64,000 bases of DNA from Porphyra umbilicalis. Its lineage: Eukaryota > Rhodophyta > Bangiophyceae > Bangiales > Bangiaceae. Positions 1 through 11,559 of the stretch are shown here, piece by piece (the stretch's first letter is position 1; every line of letters begins with the position of its first letter). The stretch spans positions 248,001 to 312,000 of the forward strand of contig KV918795.1 in the NCBI GenBank assembly GCA_002049455.2, in the 5' to 3' direction. The translations under genes were made by a program, and so were the position numbers. The notes under the pieces are model-generated. The model saw only the letters and a program-made list of their open reading frames with translations. It made no database searches and was not told where the DNA came from.

Positions 1-1338
1 CGTTTTGAGATGAAGAACCTCGGCGAGGCGAAGGTCATCCTCGGGCTAGAGCTCAGACGTGACAAGGCGTTGGGCACCCTCAAGCTTTCGCAGGGCAAGT
101 ACGCGGCGCACGTGCTGGAGAAGCTCGGGATGGCGGAGTGCAACCCGATGGGAACGCCGCTGGAGGTGGGCCTGCAGCTGGTCAAGGCCAACGAGAGCGA
201 CGACGCGCTGCCCTACCGCGAAGCCGTCGGCAGTCTCATGTACCTGGTGGGCGGGACGCGGCCTGACCTCGCCTTCGCCATCGCAAAACTGAGTTGGGTG
301 TCTCGTGCTACGGCAAGGAGCATTGGGCGGCGATCAAGCGCGTTCTATGGTATGTCAAGGGTTCGATTGACAAGGGGCTGGTCTTCGAAAAGAACTCTTC
401 CTTTGTTCCATGAGGCTATAGTGATGCCGACTGGGAGGGTGACCACGCGACGCGACGTTCTAAGACGGGCTTCACCTTCATATTTGGCGGAGCATCCGTC
501 AGCTGGTGTTCTAAGTTGCAGAAAACGGTGGCGCTGTCGTCGATGGAAGACGAGTACAAGGCTCTATGTGAGGCCAGCAAGGAAGCTGTCTTGCTCAACA
601 AGCTCGTGCAAAGCGTGGCATCTCAAGGGCTGCGGACAGCGATCTCGGGCGGGCCGATCAACATCAAGGTCGACAACAGCGGGTGCATTGACTTCTCCAA
701 GAGCCCCGTCGAGCACAAGCGCAGCAAGCACATCGACAATCGATACCACTTCGTGCGCGAGGGCATCACGACGGACAAGGTGACACTGGAGCATTGTGCA
801 ATGGACGATATGGTGGCGGACCCGATGACAAAGGAGCTCGGCGAGATCAAGCACGGCAAGCATGTAGAGGCCATGGGGCTTTGCTGAATACAAGAACCAC
901 CGCGGCAACAAGCAAGAAGGAGTGTTGGACTGGGATGCTCGTCGCCGACTCCACTGGCGGTTTGCGGATGGATGATGGTCGGTGACCCCCATGGTACCCC
1001 ACATGGTACATTTGCAAGACGTGTTCAAGTTGCACACATTCGTGTTGGGTCATCTTGGGGCGTTACTTTTGGCGTGTTTTGGATTTGATCTTCGCTTTAC
1101 TCTTGTGGCTTTTGATTTGGTGAGTGATTCGATTTAGTGCGAGGGCGTGGGCGTCGCTGTGGGCGCCGGAGGGGGGAGCACTTGGGCCAGTGGGGACTAT
1201 TCGAGAGGTGCTCTCGGTCGGGAGAGGCGGGAAACCTGAGGACAACCAACAAAGCACGTTCGCACACACACACACAAGCTCAAGCCACTCAACCACTTCA
1301 CCGGTGTCCCCCAACCCATACTCCCACTGCGTTTCAAA
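1..1338 (+). mobile_element. Copia LTR retrotransposon, 3' part (family A), cut by window edge
   Basis: A Ty1/Copia fossil enters from the left edge. Its parts in order are the C-terminal part of reverse transcriptase (about 10-290; 'GTPLEVGLQLVKANESDDAL' block and the 'GSLMYL...TRPDLAFAI' motif), the Copia-type RNase H (about 400-885; 'EDEYKAL', 'SKHIDNRYHFVRE') and the 3' LTR (923-1338). The same protein and LTR family recurs on the minus strand at 29657-34593, so this is family A. The element is broken, with a small number of breaks in the visible part. The 5' half and left target duplication lie outside the window. Confidence 0.93.
923..1338 (+). repeat. 3' LTR of family A Copia
   Basis: About 416 bp, beginning TGTTGG and aligning along its length with both LTRs of the minus-strand family A element (418 bp each). 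It includes the shared stretch around the KpnI-like palindrome GGTACC and a short CA run. The right border is set by alignment at the end of the 'gcgtttca' block. Confidence 0.88.
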
Positions 1339-1643
1339 AGTCACAGCGTGGGCGCATTGTACTGCTCGACGTGTCGCTCGCGTCCCCTCACGCACTTGCG
1401 CAATGGCCTCCGAGTCGGATACCCCAAGTGGCCCCAATTCATCTGACCTCCATCATTCCACCAGATGTCTTCTTGATCTCGGCCTTCCCCCCCCTTCCTG
1501 GCCCCTCCCTCGGTGATGAGGACTTCCTCGCAGCCGAGGGCGACCTTCCGGGCTTTTCACTACCTTTCAATCCAGCGTCGCTTTGGTTTCCAGCCCTGCC
1601 CCCGTCGCCGTCCGTGTCGCCTGTCGACGACAACTCAGTCCCC

Positions 1644-2711
1644 ATGGGGCATCCCGTAACTTGGTCCTACTCCACCTGGGCAGCCGAAATGGCTCTCTGC
1701 GAGGTAACCGAGCCCCTAGAGACGCAGTCGCGAGTAGCACACCTGCTGTCAAAGTGCTCGGCGGTGTCCGTCTTGGACTTTTGCATCCAAGACTCCTCGC
1801 TCTTTCCCGACGACATGGACGTGCACCAAAGCCTCTTCACGGAGCTCGCCGAGGTGAATCAAGGGCGCGTGCCTTCACCGGTGCTACTGAGCCAAATGCG
1901 CTCAATGCACAATGCTGCTGTTGCTTGGGACACAAGAAGTGTTCGTCCACCTCATCGCCTTCCGTTTCTGGCATGGCTATCACCGTCCGTGGCGACTTCC
2001 ACCATCCCTTCAGGCCAAAGGAGCTGCGGAATGAGTGCTATCCCTCCGGCTTTCCCTGCTGCTCTGGTGACAGCAGCCGCCTGAAGTGTCGCAGCTCTTC
2101 CATCATCGGCTGCAACCGCCTCATAGCCGGCTGGAACTACGCCGTTCACTCCGGCCATTAACACGTCGGCACCTGCTGCCGGCCCGGCGGCGCCCTCGCG
2201 CACCTACCCCTGGGTCCGCCTCAAATGCGTTGCGCCTGTGCTCGTGGAGCGCATCAACCCAGAGACGGGACAGCCTACAATCAAGAACAGCAAGATTTGG
2301 GTGGAGGTGACGCGGCGGAGGCCAACGCTCTACGCGGTGACGAGCAAGGCTCTTCCATTTGGGCTGTGGCGGCACCGCTGCACGAAGGCGAACTCTGCGT
2401 CTTTGGGGTCGGCCGCCGTCTTGTTCATCACCGCCGGTCTGTCTGCGACTAAGCGCAAGCGTGTATTTGACACCGTTTTGGACAAGGCACCCGAAAGCTT
2501 TAAGACGCGACAGCTGGGCGCGCTCGAGTGAATGAGACAAGTCGTTGGTACTATGGACGCTGACGTGGACGCTCAGAGCAAGCGGCTCCCGGGACAGCTC
2601 CAGCCGAACCTTAAGGGCGAGACCGTTTGGCGGAGCGTGCCACTGACCGTCGAGGCCTGGGCTGCGCACATCCTCGACCGTGCCACAGCCGAAAAGTACA
2701 AGTTTGTGTGA
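1644..2711 (+). pseudogene. decayed hypothetical protein gene next to Copia LTR
   Basis: I do not recognise this sequence. Protein-like stretches occur in more than one frame. One is about 1644-1930, an acidic and leucine-rich stretch reading 'LCEVTEPLETQSRVAHLLSK'. Another is about 2162-2711, reading 'WVRLKCVAPVLVERINPETG' and then 'ATKRKRVFDTVLDKAPES'; it has an in-frame TGA at 2529-2531 and resumes to a second stop at 2709-2711. A frame change is needed near 1930-2160. The Copia LTR lies immediately upstream, so the 5' part of the gene may have been displaced by that insertion. Conservation is only inferred from amino-acid texture. Spurious ORFs in GC-rich DNA are a real alternative. Confidence 0.35.
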
Positions 2712-3033
2712 GTAGTGGTAGAATACCGGTGTGGCAGATAAAATAGCAGATCTGAAGCCTATGCAAAAGAAAAAACGACACGCCTATACATTATTCCAAT
2801 GTCTTCGCTCCGTTGATGCCCGTGCTACCGACCAACGCTGCTTGTTCAGCGTGCATGGCGGAGGCAGTGGCGCTGTCCTTTCTTGAGAGCCCCACAAGTG
2901 CGAGTACAAAGCCTAGAGGACGTCTCGTTGGCGTCAGCGGTCAGGTCTGCACAACACAGTCATACTTCACTTAGAAGCGGTGTTCATAAATGGGTTTATC
3001 ACAACTCAGCACGCACACACCCACGGTCAGTCA
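2712..3033. other. intergenic, convergent 3' ends
   Basis: This is a 320-bp spacer between the plus-strand unknown ORF and the minus-strand ankyrin gene. It is AT-richer than its neighbours and includes an A-run near 2768. No gene or clear repeat was seen. Confidence 0.6.
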
Positions 3034-5940
3034 TCAACCGTTCCCAAAGTCCATGAACAAACGAGCCACCGTGTCCTCTTTTTTGTCTTGGAGGTCGCGT
3101 AGCACCGCCAACTTCTTCTTGATGGAGAGCCACCTGGACTTCAGCATGGAGTGATGACTGGCCAATGCAGCAGCTAGCAATGAAGACGAGCGACTAACCG
3201 GAAGTATCAGGTCACCGCCCGCTTGAACGAGGAGGTGAAACAGCTCCGCCCGGCCAGCAGCAGCAGACACGTACAACGGGACGACGCCAGAGCAATCGGG
3301 ACGGTTGATGTCAGCCCTCCTCTGTGCCAGCTCCGAAGCGCACACCACGTTGTTGCAGTCGGCAGCCTCCAGAAGCGGCGTCCAGCCGTCAAGGTCGCAC
3401 TGGTTAGCTGCTGCACCAGCGTCGGGCAAAGTCTTGAGGATGGACACGCTCCCCTTACAGACCGCAAGACGCACAGAACCAAGTCCACAAGGCGCCAGCA
3501 GATTGGCAAGTGCGCCACCAGTGAACAGAGCCTGCAACTTGACCTCATCGCGCTTCCGAACAGCCACGAGCAAGGGCGTAAGCCGACGCCGACCTGACGC
3601 TAGGTTCGAGTCTGCCCGCGCCCTGAACAACAGAGAAATCGACTCAGGCTGCCCCATCTCCAACGCGTGGAGGAGCGGCAATGTGCCGCCGACAAAGCGT
3701 TCGGCGTCAACACCGTCACGTAGCAACGTCTCGACCGCCTCCGGCTCGGCGTTAGAGATGCGCCAAAAAAGGGAGACCACGAGGCTCGCGCCCGGCAGCA
3801 AGACGCTCTTGCCGCCACGGGTGGCGACAGTGGGCTTCCGCACAGCGAAAGGTGGTGCCAGTGGTAAGGATGCACCATCGACAACCGCGGCAGCCGCCGC
3901 CTTGGCGGCCTCCTCAGCGGATGTGTTGACATTGCTGGCCGTAAACTCACTTGCCTGGGCTCGGCGAGCCTGGCAGGCGCGCTCGGCCGCCGCTGCGGCC
4001 ATCGTATCTGCATCCGTCCCCTGGTTAAAAGCCCTGCCGCCGGTGCCCGCCGGTGCGTCGGGGTCCACACAGGTGGGAAAGGCTTCGGGGTTCGCGGCCA
4101 CGCCTGCAGTCGGCTCTGTAGCCGCCGCCGCGGCCGCCGTGCCCGTGTCCTGCACCTTGTCGTCGGCATGCGCCGACCCACCTCTTTCAGAGTTGGGGGG
4201 TGAGGCATTGGTGGCCGCAGCCTTGGCAGCAGCCGCCGCCACCGTCCCGCCGTCCTTGTCCTTGCCACCGGCACCGCTCAGGTCAACGTCCTCCGTGTGG
4301 GTGTGAAGGGGGTTGGTGTCCGCCGTCACTCCGTCAGGCGTCGCTGCGACCGCCGCGCCCATGTCCATATCCTTTTCATCGGCCCGCGCCGACCTGCCTC
4401 ATTCAGAGCGGGGGGGGGAGGCATCGGTGTCCGCTGCCTTTGCAGCAGCCCCTGCCGCCGTCCCGCTCTTCTTGGCCACGCCGTCCGCGCTGCCCGGCTC
4501 TGCGTTGTCCGTGTAGGCAGGGGGGGCGTTAGCAGCCAGCGTCACGCCTGCAGGGGCCGCAGCGGCCCCCGTGCCCACGTCCTTGACCTCGTCGACGACG
4601 CACGCCGGCCCATCTCTCTCAGCGTGGAGGGGGGGCGGACTGGTTTTCCTTGCCTTTGCAGCGGCCGCTGCTGTCGTCTTGATGTTCTTGATTTTGCCAC
4701 GCGCGCCACCCGGCATGCTTCTGTCTGCTTGGGAGGATGAAGAGTTGGCGGCCTTGGCCACTGCTGCAGCCACCGCTGTGGCCGCAGCTGCATCAACTGT
4801 CCCCCCGTCCGAGTTCTTGTCACCGGCGCCCGCCCTCCCGTCCTCTTTCACGTGCGAAGAGAAGGCGTGGTTGACCGTGTACTTTCTTGCCGTTGTCTTC
4901 TTGACCTCCGTCTCCGCGCCCTTGCCCTTGCCACTGGCGCCGCTGGGATTGTCCTTGTCCACGCGGCCTGGGGAGGCGTGCCTTGCCACCGCTCAAGCAG
5001 CCGCTGCCGCCTCGAGCATCCCCACGACTGTCCGTTTGGCTTGACAATCGAAGCTCGTTGACTTGCCTTTGTTTGAGTTGTCCTTGAGTCCCTGACGACG
5101 CACCTTGTCACACGCGGTGATGACGTCCTTCCTTGTTGGTAGAGTGGACATAAAACACGTCCAAACGGATGACTTCTTAGTCAATGACGTCAGGGCGCAC
5201 AAAAGTCTGCGGGTCTCTTCGTCGCCGTGGATGAGCGCCGTCCGAAGCCTCAGCACGAAGAGCCCACAACGCGATGAGTCAGACTGCTGCGGGACCCTCA
5301 CATGTCTTAGTGTAAGCGCTTTGCCCACAAGCGAGCACAACACCGCCTGGTCCAGTGTCTCAATCTTTTTGTGTAGCCTGTACATCATGCAGTCGCCAAG
5401 CGCCTTCTTGAGTCCACGATAGTCGTTGCCACCGCGCTTGGGGTCGAGGATGACCCAAAAGGGGGTGTTGTTCACCAGCGTGCCCCTGCCGACGCTGCCA
5501 CCTTAAGTAGCCAACTTGATGACGCAATTGGCGAGCTCATTGGGCCGCACGACGATAGCCAAGCACCAATGGCGGTGCCGGACGACTGCCATCACCCAAA
5601 ACTCACGCTCGAATGAAGACGACGCTTGACTGGCGAGAGACGCCAGCGTGAAAGCCCGATTCTGCATCAGCAACGTCGCAAACAGCGACGTGAAGGTGGC
5701 GATGTTGCTTGATACCCCCATGTCCGGTCCGAGAAGAACAAGGGAGTAGAAGTCGACAATGCCATCGCTCAGGTGCCCGCCGTCCACAAGGGGGTCAACG
5801 TCATCTTCGGTGATGTCGATGGCGTCCGGCTCGCCCGGGGGGGAGCGAAAAACTACGGATGACAGGTTCGAATGGATGATGTCGTTGTCGACGTCAAACA
5901 AGCGGCCCCGCTCCTCCACCGGGGTTGTCGACTTTACCAC
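3034..5940 (-). pseudogene. Ulp1-like cysteine protease / Ala-rich repeat / ankyrin fusion, three in-frame stops
   Basis: One frame of 969 codons runs unbroken by frameshifts but holds three stops: TAA at 5503-5505, TGA at 4993-4995 and TGA at 4399-4401. The N-terminal third looks like a C48/Ulp1 (SUMO-protease) fold: a 'DPLVDGGHLSDGIVDFYSLV' entry helix, the His motif 'HRHWCLAIVV', and the Cys block 'VPQQSDSSRCGLFVL', where the usual Asp before CG is Arg. The middle (about 5000-3900) is made of degenerate Ala-rich and charged repeats containing 'SPPxSExGxSAxADxK'. The C-terminal 230 residues hold about four to five ankyrin repeats ('GWTPLLEAADCNN', 'SGVVPLYVSAAAGRAELFHL'). The third stop falls where a sister repeat has Arg, so it looks like an Arg-codon-to-TGA change. 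Ulp1 domains of this kind are often transposon-borne. Introns removing the stops cannot be excluded. Confidence 0.7.
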
Positions 5941-6269
5941 GAGGCGAGCCGACGTACGCTACCTCTTCGTCTTGGACACACCCGCGCCCCCGCCCGGGAC
6001 TGCATCGGTGGTGTCGGCCACAGAGGAAGCTTTGTCGACGAGAGGTGCAGCAGCAGCGCGCTTGCCGCCTCGGGCGGTTATCCTTGCATCGCTTGGAGGA
6101 GGACTCACACCATTTGCTGCCGAGCGTGTTGAGGCAGTCGCCCGTCTCCTCTTCTGCGACCGACCTCGGCGCGGCGGTCATGCAACAAAAAGGCACGGTA
6201 GATGCTGCGAGCAGCGCGGTAAAAATGGCGCAAACAGGAGAGAGGGGCTGCCGGTAACAATGTGGGAGG

Positions 6270-6605
6270 GATGCCTCAAAGAAGCCAGGACACGTGCCGC
6301 AAACACAGGCGGGGAGGAGGTGCCGGAGCCAGGGGGGCGGGAACGCCGCAAACAGGGGTCGAGGGACTTGCCACAAACAGTGGTGTTGGGAGCTGCCACA
6401 AACAGTGGTGGCGGGAGGTGCCGTGAGCAAGGTTAAGGGTGAGAGACCGGGCACGGACGGACAGCCGAGGAGGCGGAGGTCACATGACACGTCTTGTCAC
6501 GGCGAGGAAGAACCGGCTCGAGTGGAAGACATGCACTCCTATAAAGAAAAACAAGTGTACCACACGAATGTGCTATCAGTCAATATAAGACTATTTGACA
6601 TGTAG
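6270..6605 (+). repeat. dispersed repeat R, copy 1
   Basis: The left part has degenerate GCCGCAAACA-type units spaced about 25-30 bp. The right part, from the 'GGTCACATGACA' block to 'TGCTATCAGTCAA', aligns with 16925-17245 in the same orientation. It lies just upstream of the Ulp1/ankyrin frame. No inverted ends were found, so its class is unknown. Confidence 0.65.
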
Positions 6606-8145
6606 AATGCTGCTATCAAACTACTGTTTCCGACGCTGACAGGTCCGTTCTGGGGCCAGAAGCTGCAGGCGTTCGAGCATAAATAAATGGCGGGCCAAAG
6701 AGTGCGTCGAACGCCGAAGAGTTCCTGACCAGCTCTACGGAATATATCTGACCCGTAGCCCTTCAATCCGTACTCGCGTCTTTTGCGGCCAAATGTCGCT
6801 TCGTGCTGTGGCCGCCACGTGACCCGGCCCTCATCGCCTCACCACGCGTGCCACCAGCTGAAGGCGGCGGCGACGCAACGCCCACCCCCACACGACCTCG
6901 GCGGCCGTTTCGCGCAGGCGCCAGGTCACTCGTAGTGTACGACAACGAGGCCATGAGCAACATGAGCAGCAGATTCTTTTCCCTCTGAATTCCCCTGCAG
7001 CGGCTCAAGCGGCGGACGCGGCGCTCGGGCGCCACCTCCCGGCGTCCCGTCACGAGGTGCGGCTAGCACAGGGGCGACTCACGCACATGCGGCCAAGCAA
7101 ATACCCAGCGTGACTGGTGCCCCCGTTACTGGCCTTTCCGCTTTTAAGAGAAGCGACTTCGCTGGTGGCAAGCCCTTTGGGGGGTTACACAAGTCTTTAT
7201 TTCTCATTTTGGCTGTATGTACGCTTCACAAAAGTGGCTCACTTTGCGTCGCCCTCTGTTCTCGGTAGCATACCGGTGGGCCACCACACCGTGGGTGGAG
7301 CCCATCTTCGCAGGGGGGGCACTGAAGTTTCAGGATATCATGAGGGTAACGGTTTGGCGCGGCAAACAGCATCCAATCGGGCGCGGGGACAGCGTTTTTG
7401 AGCTTGAGGAGCGGAAATCACTCTACATCTTCTGTAGTATGTACCGCCACGTTCGTCGGCATGCTCGCCCGCCGGGGGTCCACTGTACAGACCTCCTCTC
7501 ATCCTGAAGTAAAACGCGACGTTTCTGGTGCAACCCTGATTCCAGGGTTCTTCGGTCCTGGACGACCCTGCAGAAGCCGAATGGGCAGCACAGCTGTTTA
7601 CTACGGGGAAGATGGTAGGACTGCACCCCTAATCCCAGGGTGCGCACATGCTGTGTGTGGGGAGGCGCCGCCCGGACTGCCCGGGGCACTGCTCCCCGAA
7701 TGACACTCCCAACTGGCAAGAGCCCGCCGCGTGTGCAAGTCTTTTGAAGCCCATGCTTGCGTGCCAGTGACAGGCGCTTCCGGCCACACGCGGCAGTGCA
7801 ACGGCTGAGAGGGACGGACGAGGAATGAATACAGGCGGGTGGACGGCTTATAAGAGGATTGGCGGCGGTCAGCGAACGGTAGGGATACCTGTTCGCCTGA
7901 GCGATGACGCACGGCGGGGCGGCGGTCGCGGCAGTGGAGACCGGCGAGCAGGGGAGGGCCCAAAGAGCGGCGGAGCGACCCGCTTGTGGTGCCAAGTGGG
8001 GAAAGGTCCCTGTCTTGAAAGAATCCAATACGTGCCTCGCGGACTAGCCCCCGTGGAGAACAGCAAGAAAACAGATCATTTATACCCATTTCGGCCGAAG
8101 CTGACCCCGCAGTGGCCAAGCGCCCGCGCTCACCCGGTGCGCACT
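6606..8145. other. 1.5 kb without a recognisable gene
   Basis: Only short ORFs are present, and none has a recognisable domain. Two small inverted repeats occur 80 bp apart: AACCCTG/CAGGGTT around 7543-7560 and GCACCC/GGGTGC around 7624-7644. No other repeat in the window matches this stretch. Confidence 0.5.
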
Positions 8146-8207
8146 CTAGTGTCTATTCCCCTGATCGCGAGGATCAATTGATCCTCTCTTGAGGATCAAT
8201 TGATCCT
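8146..8207. repeat. piggyBac left end: CTAG, TIR and two subterminal palindromes
   Basis: CTAG at 8146-8149 is followed by the TIR at 8150-8164. Two copies of a 16-bp perfect palindrome, GAGGATCAATTGATCCTC without its outer bases, lie at about 8171-8186 and 8192-8207. They are likely transposase-binding sites (inference). Confidence 0.85.
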
Positions 8208-10982
8208 CACCGAAATTCGTCGATTCTGAGCTGTTTGCATATGAGAATGGGCTTCCGACGGCTCACGACTCATCCCATTCTCTGTTTGTAGCAAAGGGGC
8301 ACTCCGTAACCACTCCATCACCATGTCTGATGCAGGCAGACACGAGGGCCTCCACATATCGACAAAACTGCCTCATCGCACATTCCCTGTCTACACAAAA
8401 AACGCTCGCATCTGCAGACCTAAGAGAGCTCACAGCTCCGACCTCCACAAACAACGCGCCTGCATCGGCAGCCACACTGTGCGCTCAATCTACTGCACCA
8501 CGAGATTGTGAGTGGCCCGCAGATGCTGCGAAAAGCACTGGCGGCCCTCCCGCGGAGCACACAAAAAGACCTCCTCTCCACCACACTCGCGGCAAGTCGA
8601 ACACACCAAGTTCGTGTGCCGCGTCCTGCAGACTCGGCAGTTCCGCTGCGCCAGGAATGCAGATTTCGAGGAATCAATCAGCTTCCTGCGCTTCAACGTA
8701 AGCGTCAGATGCGTGCCCACGCCGTAAGATGATGCGACCTCAGGAGGCCCCGCCGCAGATCCCGACACGGCACGATCTCGCAAGCCTGTCGAATCGAAGC
8801 GGTTCTCGATTAGGTCCGCTTCCAGGTCCTCGTAGAATTGCGCTTGAGTCTCGCGACCCAAGGGGCCGCGAGCCCCAGCGTAAAGTATCCAGGAGTCCAC
8901 AACACACATGCCGAGGATAGACATATTCACTCGCGTCGACCAATCGTGGGTTCCGCACTTGTGCTCAAGCCGTAGATCGTCCTGTCGGCAGCGATTGTGA
9001 CGATCGATTTGGGCACACGATTGATAGTAGACCTCCGCAACTTGCGGCTGACGGATAGTCAGGGGCACACGTTCTGACTCCTTCGCGCCGGTTCGCCACC
9101 GCAGGCGCTCAATCGGCGCCCCGTCGAGACAGGTAGATGTTGTCGAAATGAAGTAGCGACGGTCACGATTCACCCACATCGCGGCCATCGGGTCGATTTG
9201 GCCATCCGCATCTCGATGGTACAGCGAGGCACTCGAGCCACGAGACGGCACCTCCAGCGTGGAGAGAGCAGGCATTGGGTACTGTGTCGTGGAGTTCTTG
9301 ACCACACCGACGAAGCGCAAGCCCATACTTCTCAGCTCCAGGGCCGCCTTGACGCTGGCAAAGTACGAATCTCCACACGCAACTCGATCCATACCCGCTA
9401 AGTTGGAAACTAGGCGCTTCAGGACGACAGTCCCGTGAAGTAGGAGGCTCTCAGTGGAGGTAAAACGCTGCCGCTGGTCTCCTACAGTAGTCACGAGTTG
9501 GAGGCAGAGCATAATGCCGCTTCGCCCACATGCTGTGTTTTGGATCTCACAGCCATTTTCAGGCTTGCGATCAATCGCCACATACATGGTTACCCCCCGG
9601 TCGCTCCATCCGCGCCCGTGGCCGTACCATTTGCTCATGGACTCATCAACACAGAGGAGGTCGCTCGGTCTCACGTGTGCCGCGCGGTGAGCGTTGAAAG
9701 ACGTCACAAAGTCATCCACAAGCGACCATCGGCGACGCTTAGAGCTCACAGCAGGGTCCGTACACTCCTCACTATAGATCGTGCAAGACCACAGCGATTC
9801 AAAACGGCCCCGTGACATACCTGCGAGGTGGCCAAAGCCGGGCGCCGGGATGTACTTGTTGCGCGCCGTCGTACTCCAAAGCTCGGACATGGACCCGAAC
9901 TCGTACCGGGTGCCCAACAACAGGACCCCAACGAACTAACGGACCTCTCCCGCGGTAGTTGCGCGCAGCCGGAGAGCAGAAAGCTTGACGGAGGTCAGCC
10001 TGACCATCCGACTAAGTTGGTCGAGAGGAAATATCGCCAAAAAGTAATCGAGAGTGTGACGCGTGCGCCCTGGGCCCATGGCGTCACCCTCCTCCGCAAT
10101 GGTCTCGCCCGACAGCAGACGGACGGACCACGACCGGCGCGCGACGATGCCGCCGATGGAAAGCGTCACTGCCTCATCAGACCAGGTGTACTCATGGACG
10201 GTCACAGGGGCCACTGTGGTCTCTCCTGCGCTGCCGGGCGCCGTCATCATGCGTGTCGGAGTGGACGTCATTTGCTGGGTGGGTGCGTCTGGGTGAGCCG
10301 GAAGCGAACGAGAGGTAAGCGGCGAGGGAGAGCCTTGCGGCATCGATCCCAGAGGCACCGGCGCAGACGCCTGGGAGGCGGGCTCCACAGGCGCCTTGGT
10401 CATCGGCGGAGTAGCGCCGCTCTTCACGTTCAGCAGCATCAGGTGCTTGTCGACTTGTCCGCTACTAATTTGCCACGTTGCGTTGACGCCCGTCATAGAA
10501 CGGCCGATCTTGACCTCTCGAGTCACACTCGTAACCACCCCAAGCACGAGCTTCGTACTGGCGCACGACCCATACAACCGGGCGCATTCCGAAAAGTGCT
10601 TAATCTGCACGGCCTTGACATGAACCGAGGCACCGACCACCAGGCGTGGGTCAGCAGACCGTCCCATGTTGGAGACGAGCACACGAGTCCTCGCAGTGAG
10701 GGATGGAAGGCGGGGGGGGGGGAGAAGAGGCGGGAACAAATCAGTGGGGCGGACGGGAGAGCTTCGAGTGGGGGAGCCCGCGCCGCTCGGGGAAAGCGCC
10801 ATATCTGACAAACCCCGCCATTTTTCGCACGCCTAAGTACTCCGTCGGGTAAACAGGCACCGCTGAGTCCATTTCTGGTGTCATAAAAAAGCAGTTGTGG
10901 CGCTTCGCGAAGCTACACGCGCTCAAGAAAGGGGGTCAATTGATTCTCTGAGGATCAATTGATCTTCTCAGGGGAATAGACA
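8150..10982 (-). mobile_element. piggyBac-like DNA transposon, nearly whole
   Basis: The 2833-bp element is bounded by a perfect 15-bp inverted repeat, TGTCTATTCCCCTGA (8150-8164 and 10968-10982). Palindromes centred on GATCAATTGATC lie inside each end, two at the left (8171-8207) and two more degenerate ones at the right (about 10934-10965). CTAG flanks both borders (8146-8149 and 10983-10986), where piggyBac elements normally show TTAA. CTAG is itself palindromic, so it could be the target duplication or an extension of the inverted repeat. One transposase frame fills the minus strand. Confidence 0.9.
8490..10811 (-). pseudogene. piggyBac-type transposase (DDE_Tnp_1_7), one in-frame TAG
   Basis: A cut-and-paste transposase frame of about 774 codons is interrupted only by a TAG at 9936-9938. 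The N-terminal 290 residues include a beta-rich, chromo-like segment ('LVLGVVTSVTREVKIGRS') and the pre-catalytic 'TLDYFLAIFP...LSRMVRLT' block. The catalytic part starts right after the TAG ('FVGVLLLGTRYEFGS', 'KYIPAPGFGHLAGMSRGRFE'). The three expected acidic residues are visible in 'LCVDESMSKWYGHG', 'VACGDSYFAS' and 'CAQIDRHNRCRQDD'. A Cys-rich C-terminal tail ('CRVCRTRHTNLVCSTCRECG...GRQCFSQH') matches the zinc-binding end of piggyBac relatives. The residue expected at the TAG is Lys in related proteins, so a single AAG-to-TAG change is likely. Relatives in oomycetes and algae share this domain order. Confidence 0.88.
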
Positions 10983-10986
10983 CTAG
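10930..10986. repeat. piggyBac right end: two subterminal palindromes, TIR and CTAG
   Basis: This mirrors the left end, with imperfect TCAATTGA-centred palindromes, the inverted 15-bp TIR at 10968-10982 and CTAG at 10983-10986. The spacing between palindrome and TIR differs from the left end by a few bases. Confidence 0.85.
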
Positions 10987-11559
10987 GGATTCCGCAAGGA
11001 CTCCTTACGTATGCAGCGGACACGCCATCACCACATTGGATACCACCGTGGGGGAGGCGCCACTGCGAAAGGTATCGGCTCACATAGAGTGGAAGGGCTC
11101 ATCCTCCCTCCACACCCTCCGGCACATAAAGCACTGAGATGCTACATGCCAGAAAGAGCATGCGCCATTGACCTGGGCGGCGGGCCAATTAACAGTCACC
11201 GGTGCGCTGCGAGGCGCTGAGTGCAGCTAGGGTTGCGTTCACACAATTTTGGGTCTGGGGATAAGCTTCGCGGTCAGGGAAGAGAGGACAGAGACGGGGA
11301 TCACGGTTAGGGCCGCGCCAAGCAGCCTCTGGTGGGGCACGATTGGCAGCGAGAGAACCGTAACATGTACGACGGCGGACTGCAGCAACAGGGCAGACAG
11401 GCTGGCGTCGAACAGCAGATTGACGGTGGGCGCTGACGGCAACAGGGTTTTCGCCAGCGCCTAGGATTGGAGCGTGTCAGACAAGGCGGTGCGGGGAACG
11501 CAAAGGTGGCCGTCACTACCACGATGTGGGACACTCGCAGACCAGCGGCGGTTGCCTTC
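10987..11559. other. 570 bp spacer, no gene recognised
   Basis: Short ORFs only, with no domain or repeat match to the rest of the window. It separates the piggyBac border from the presumed 5' LTR of the next Copia element. Confidence 0.5.
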
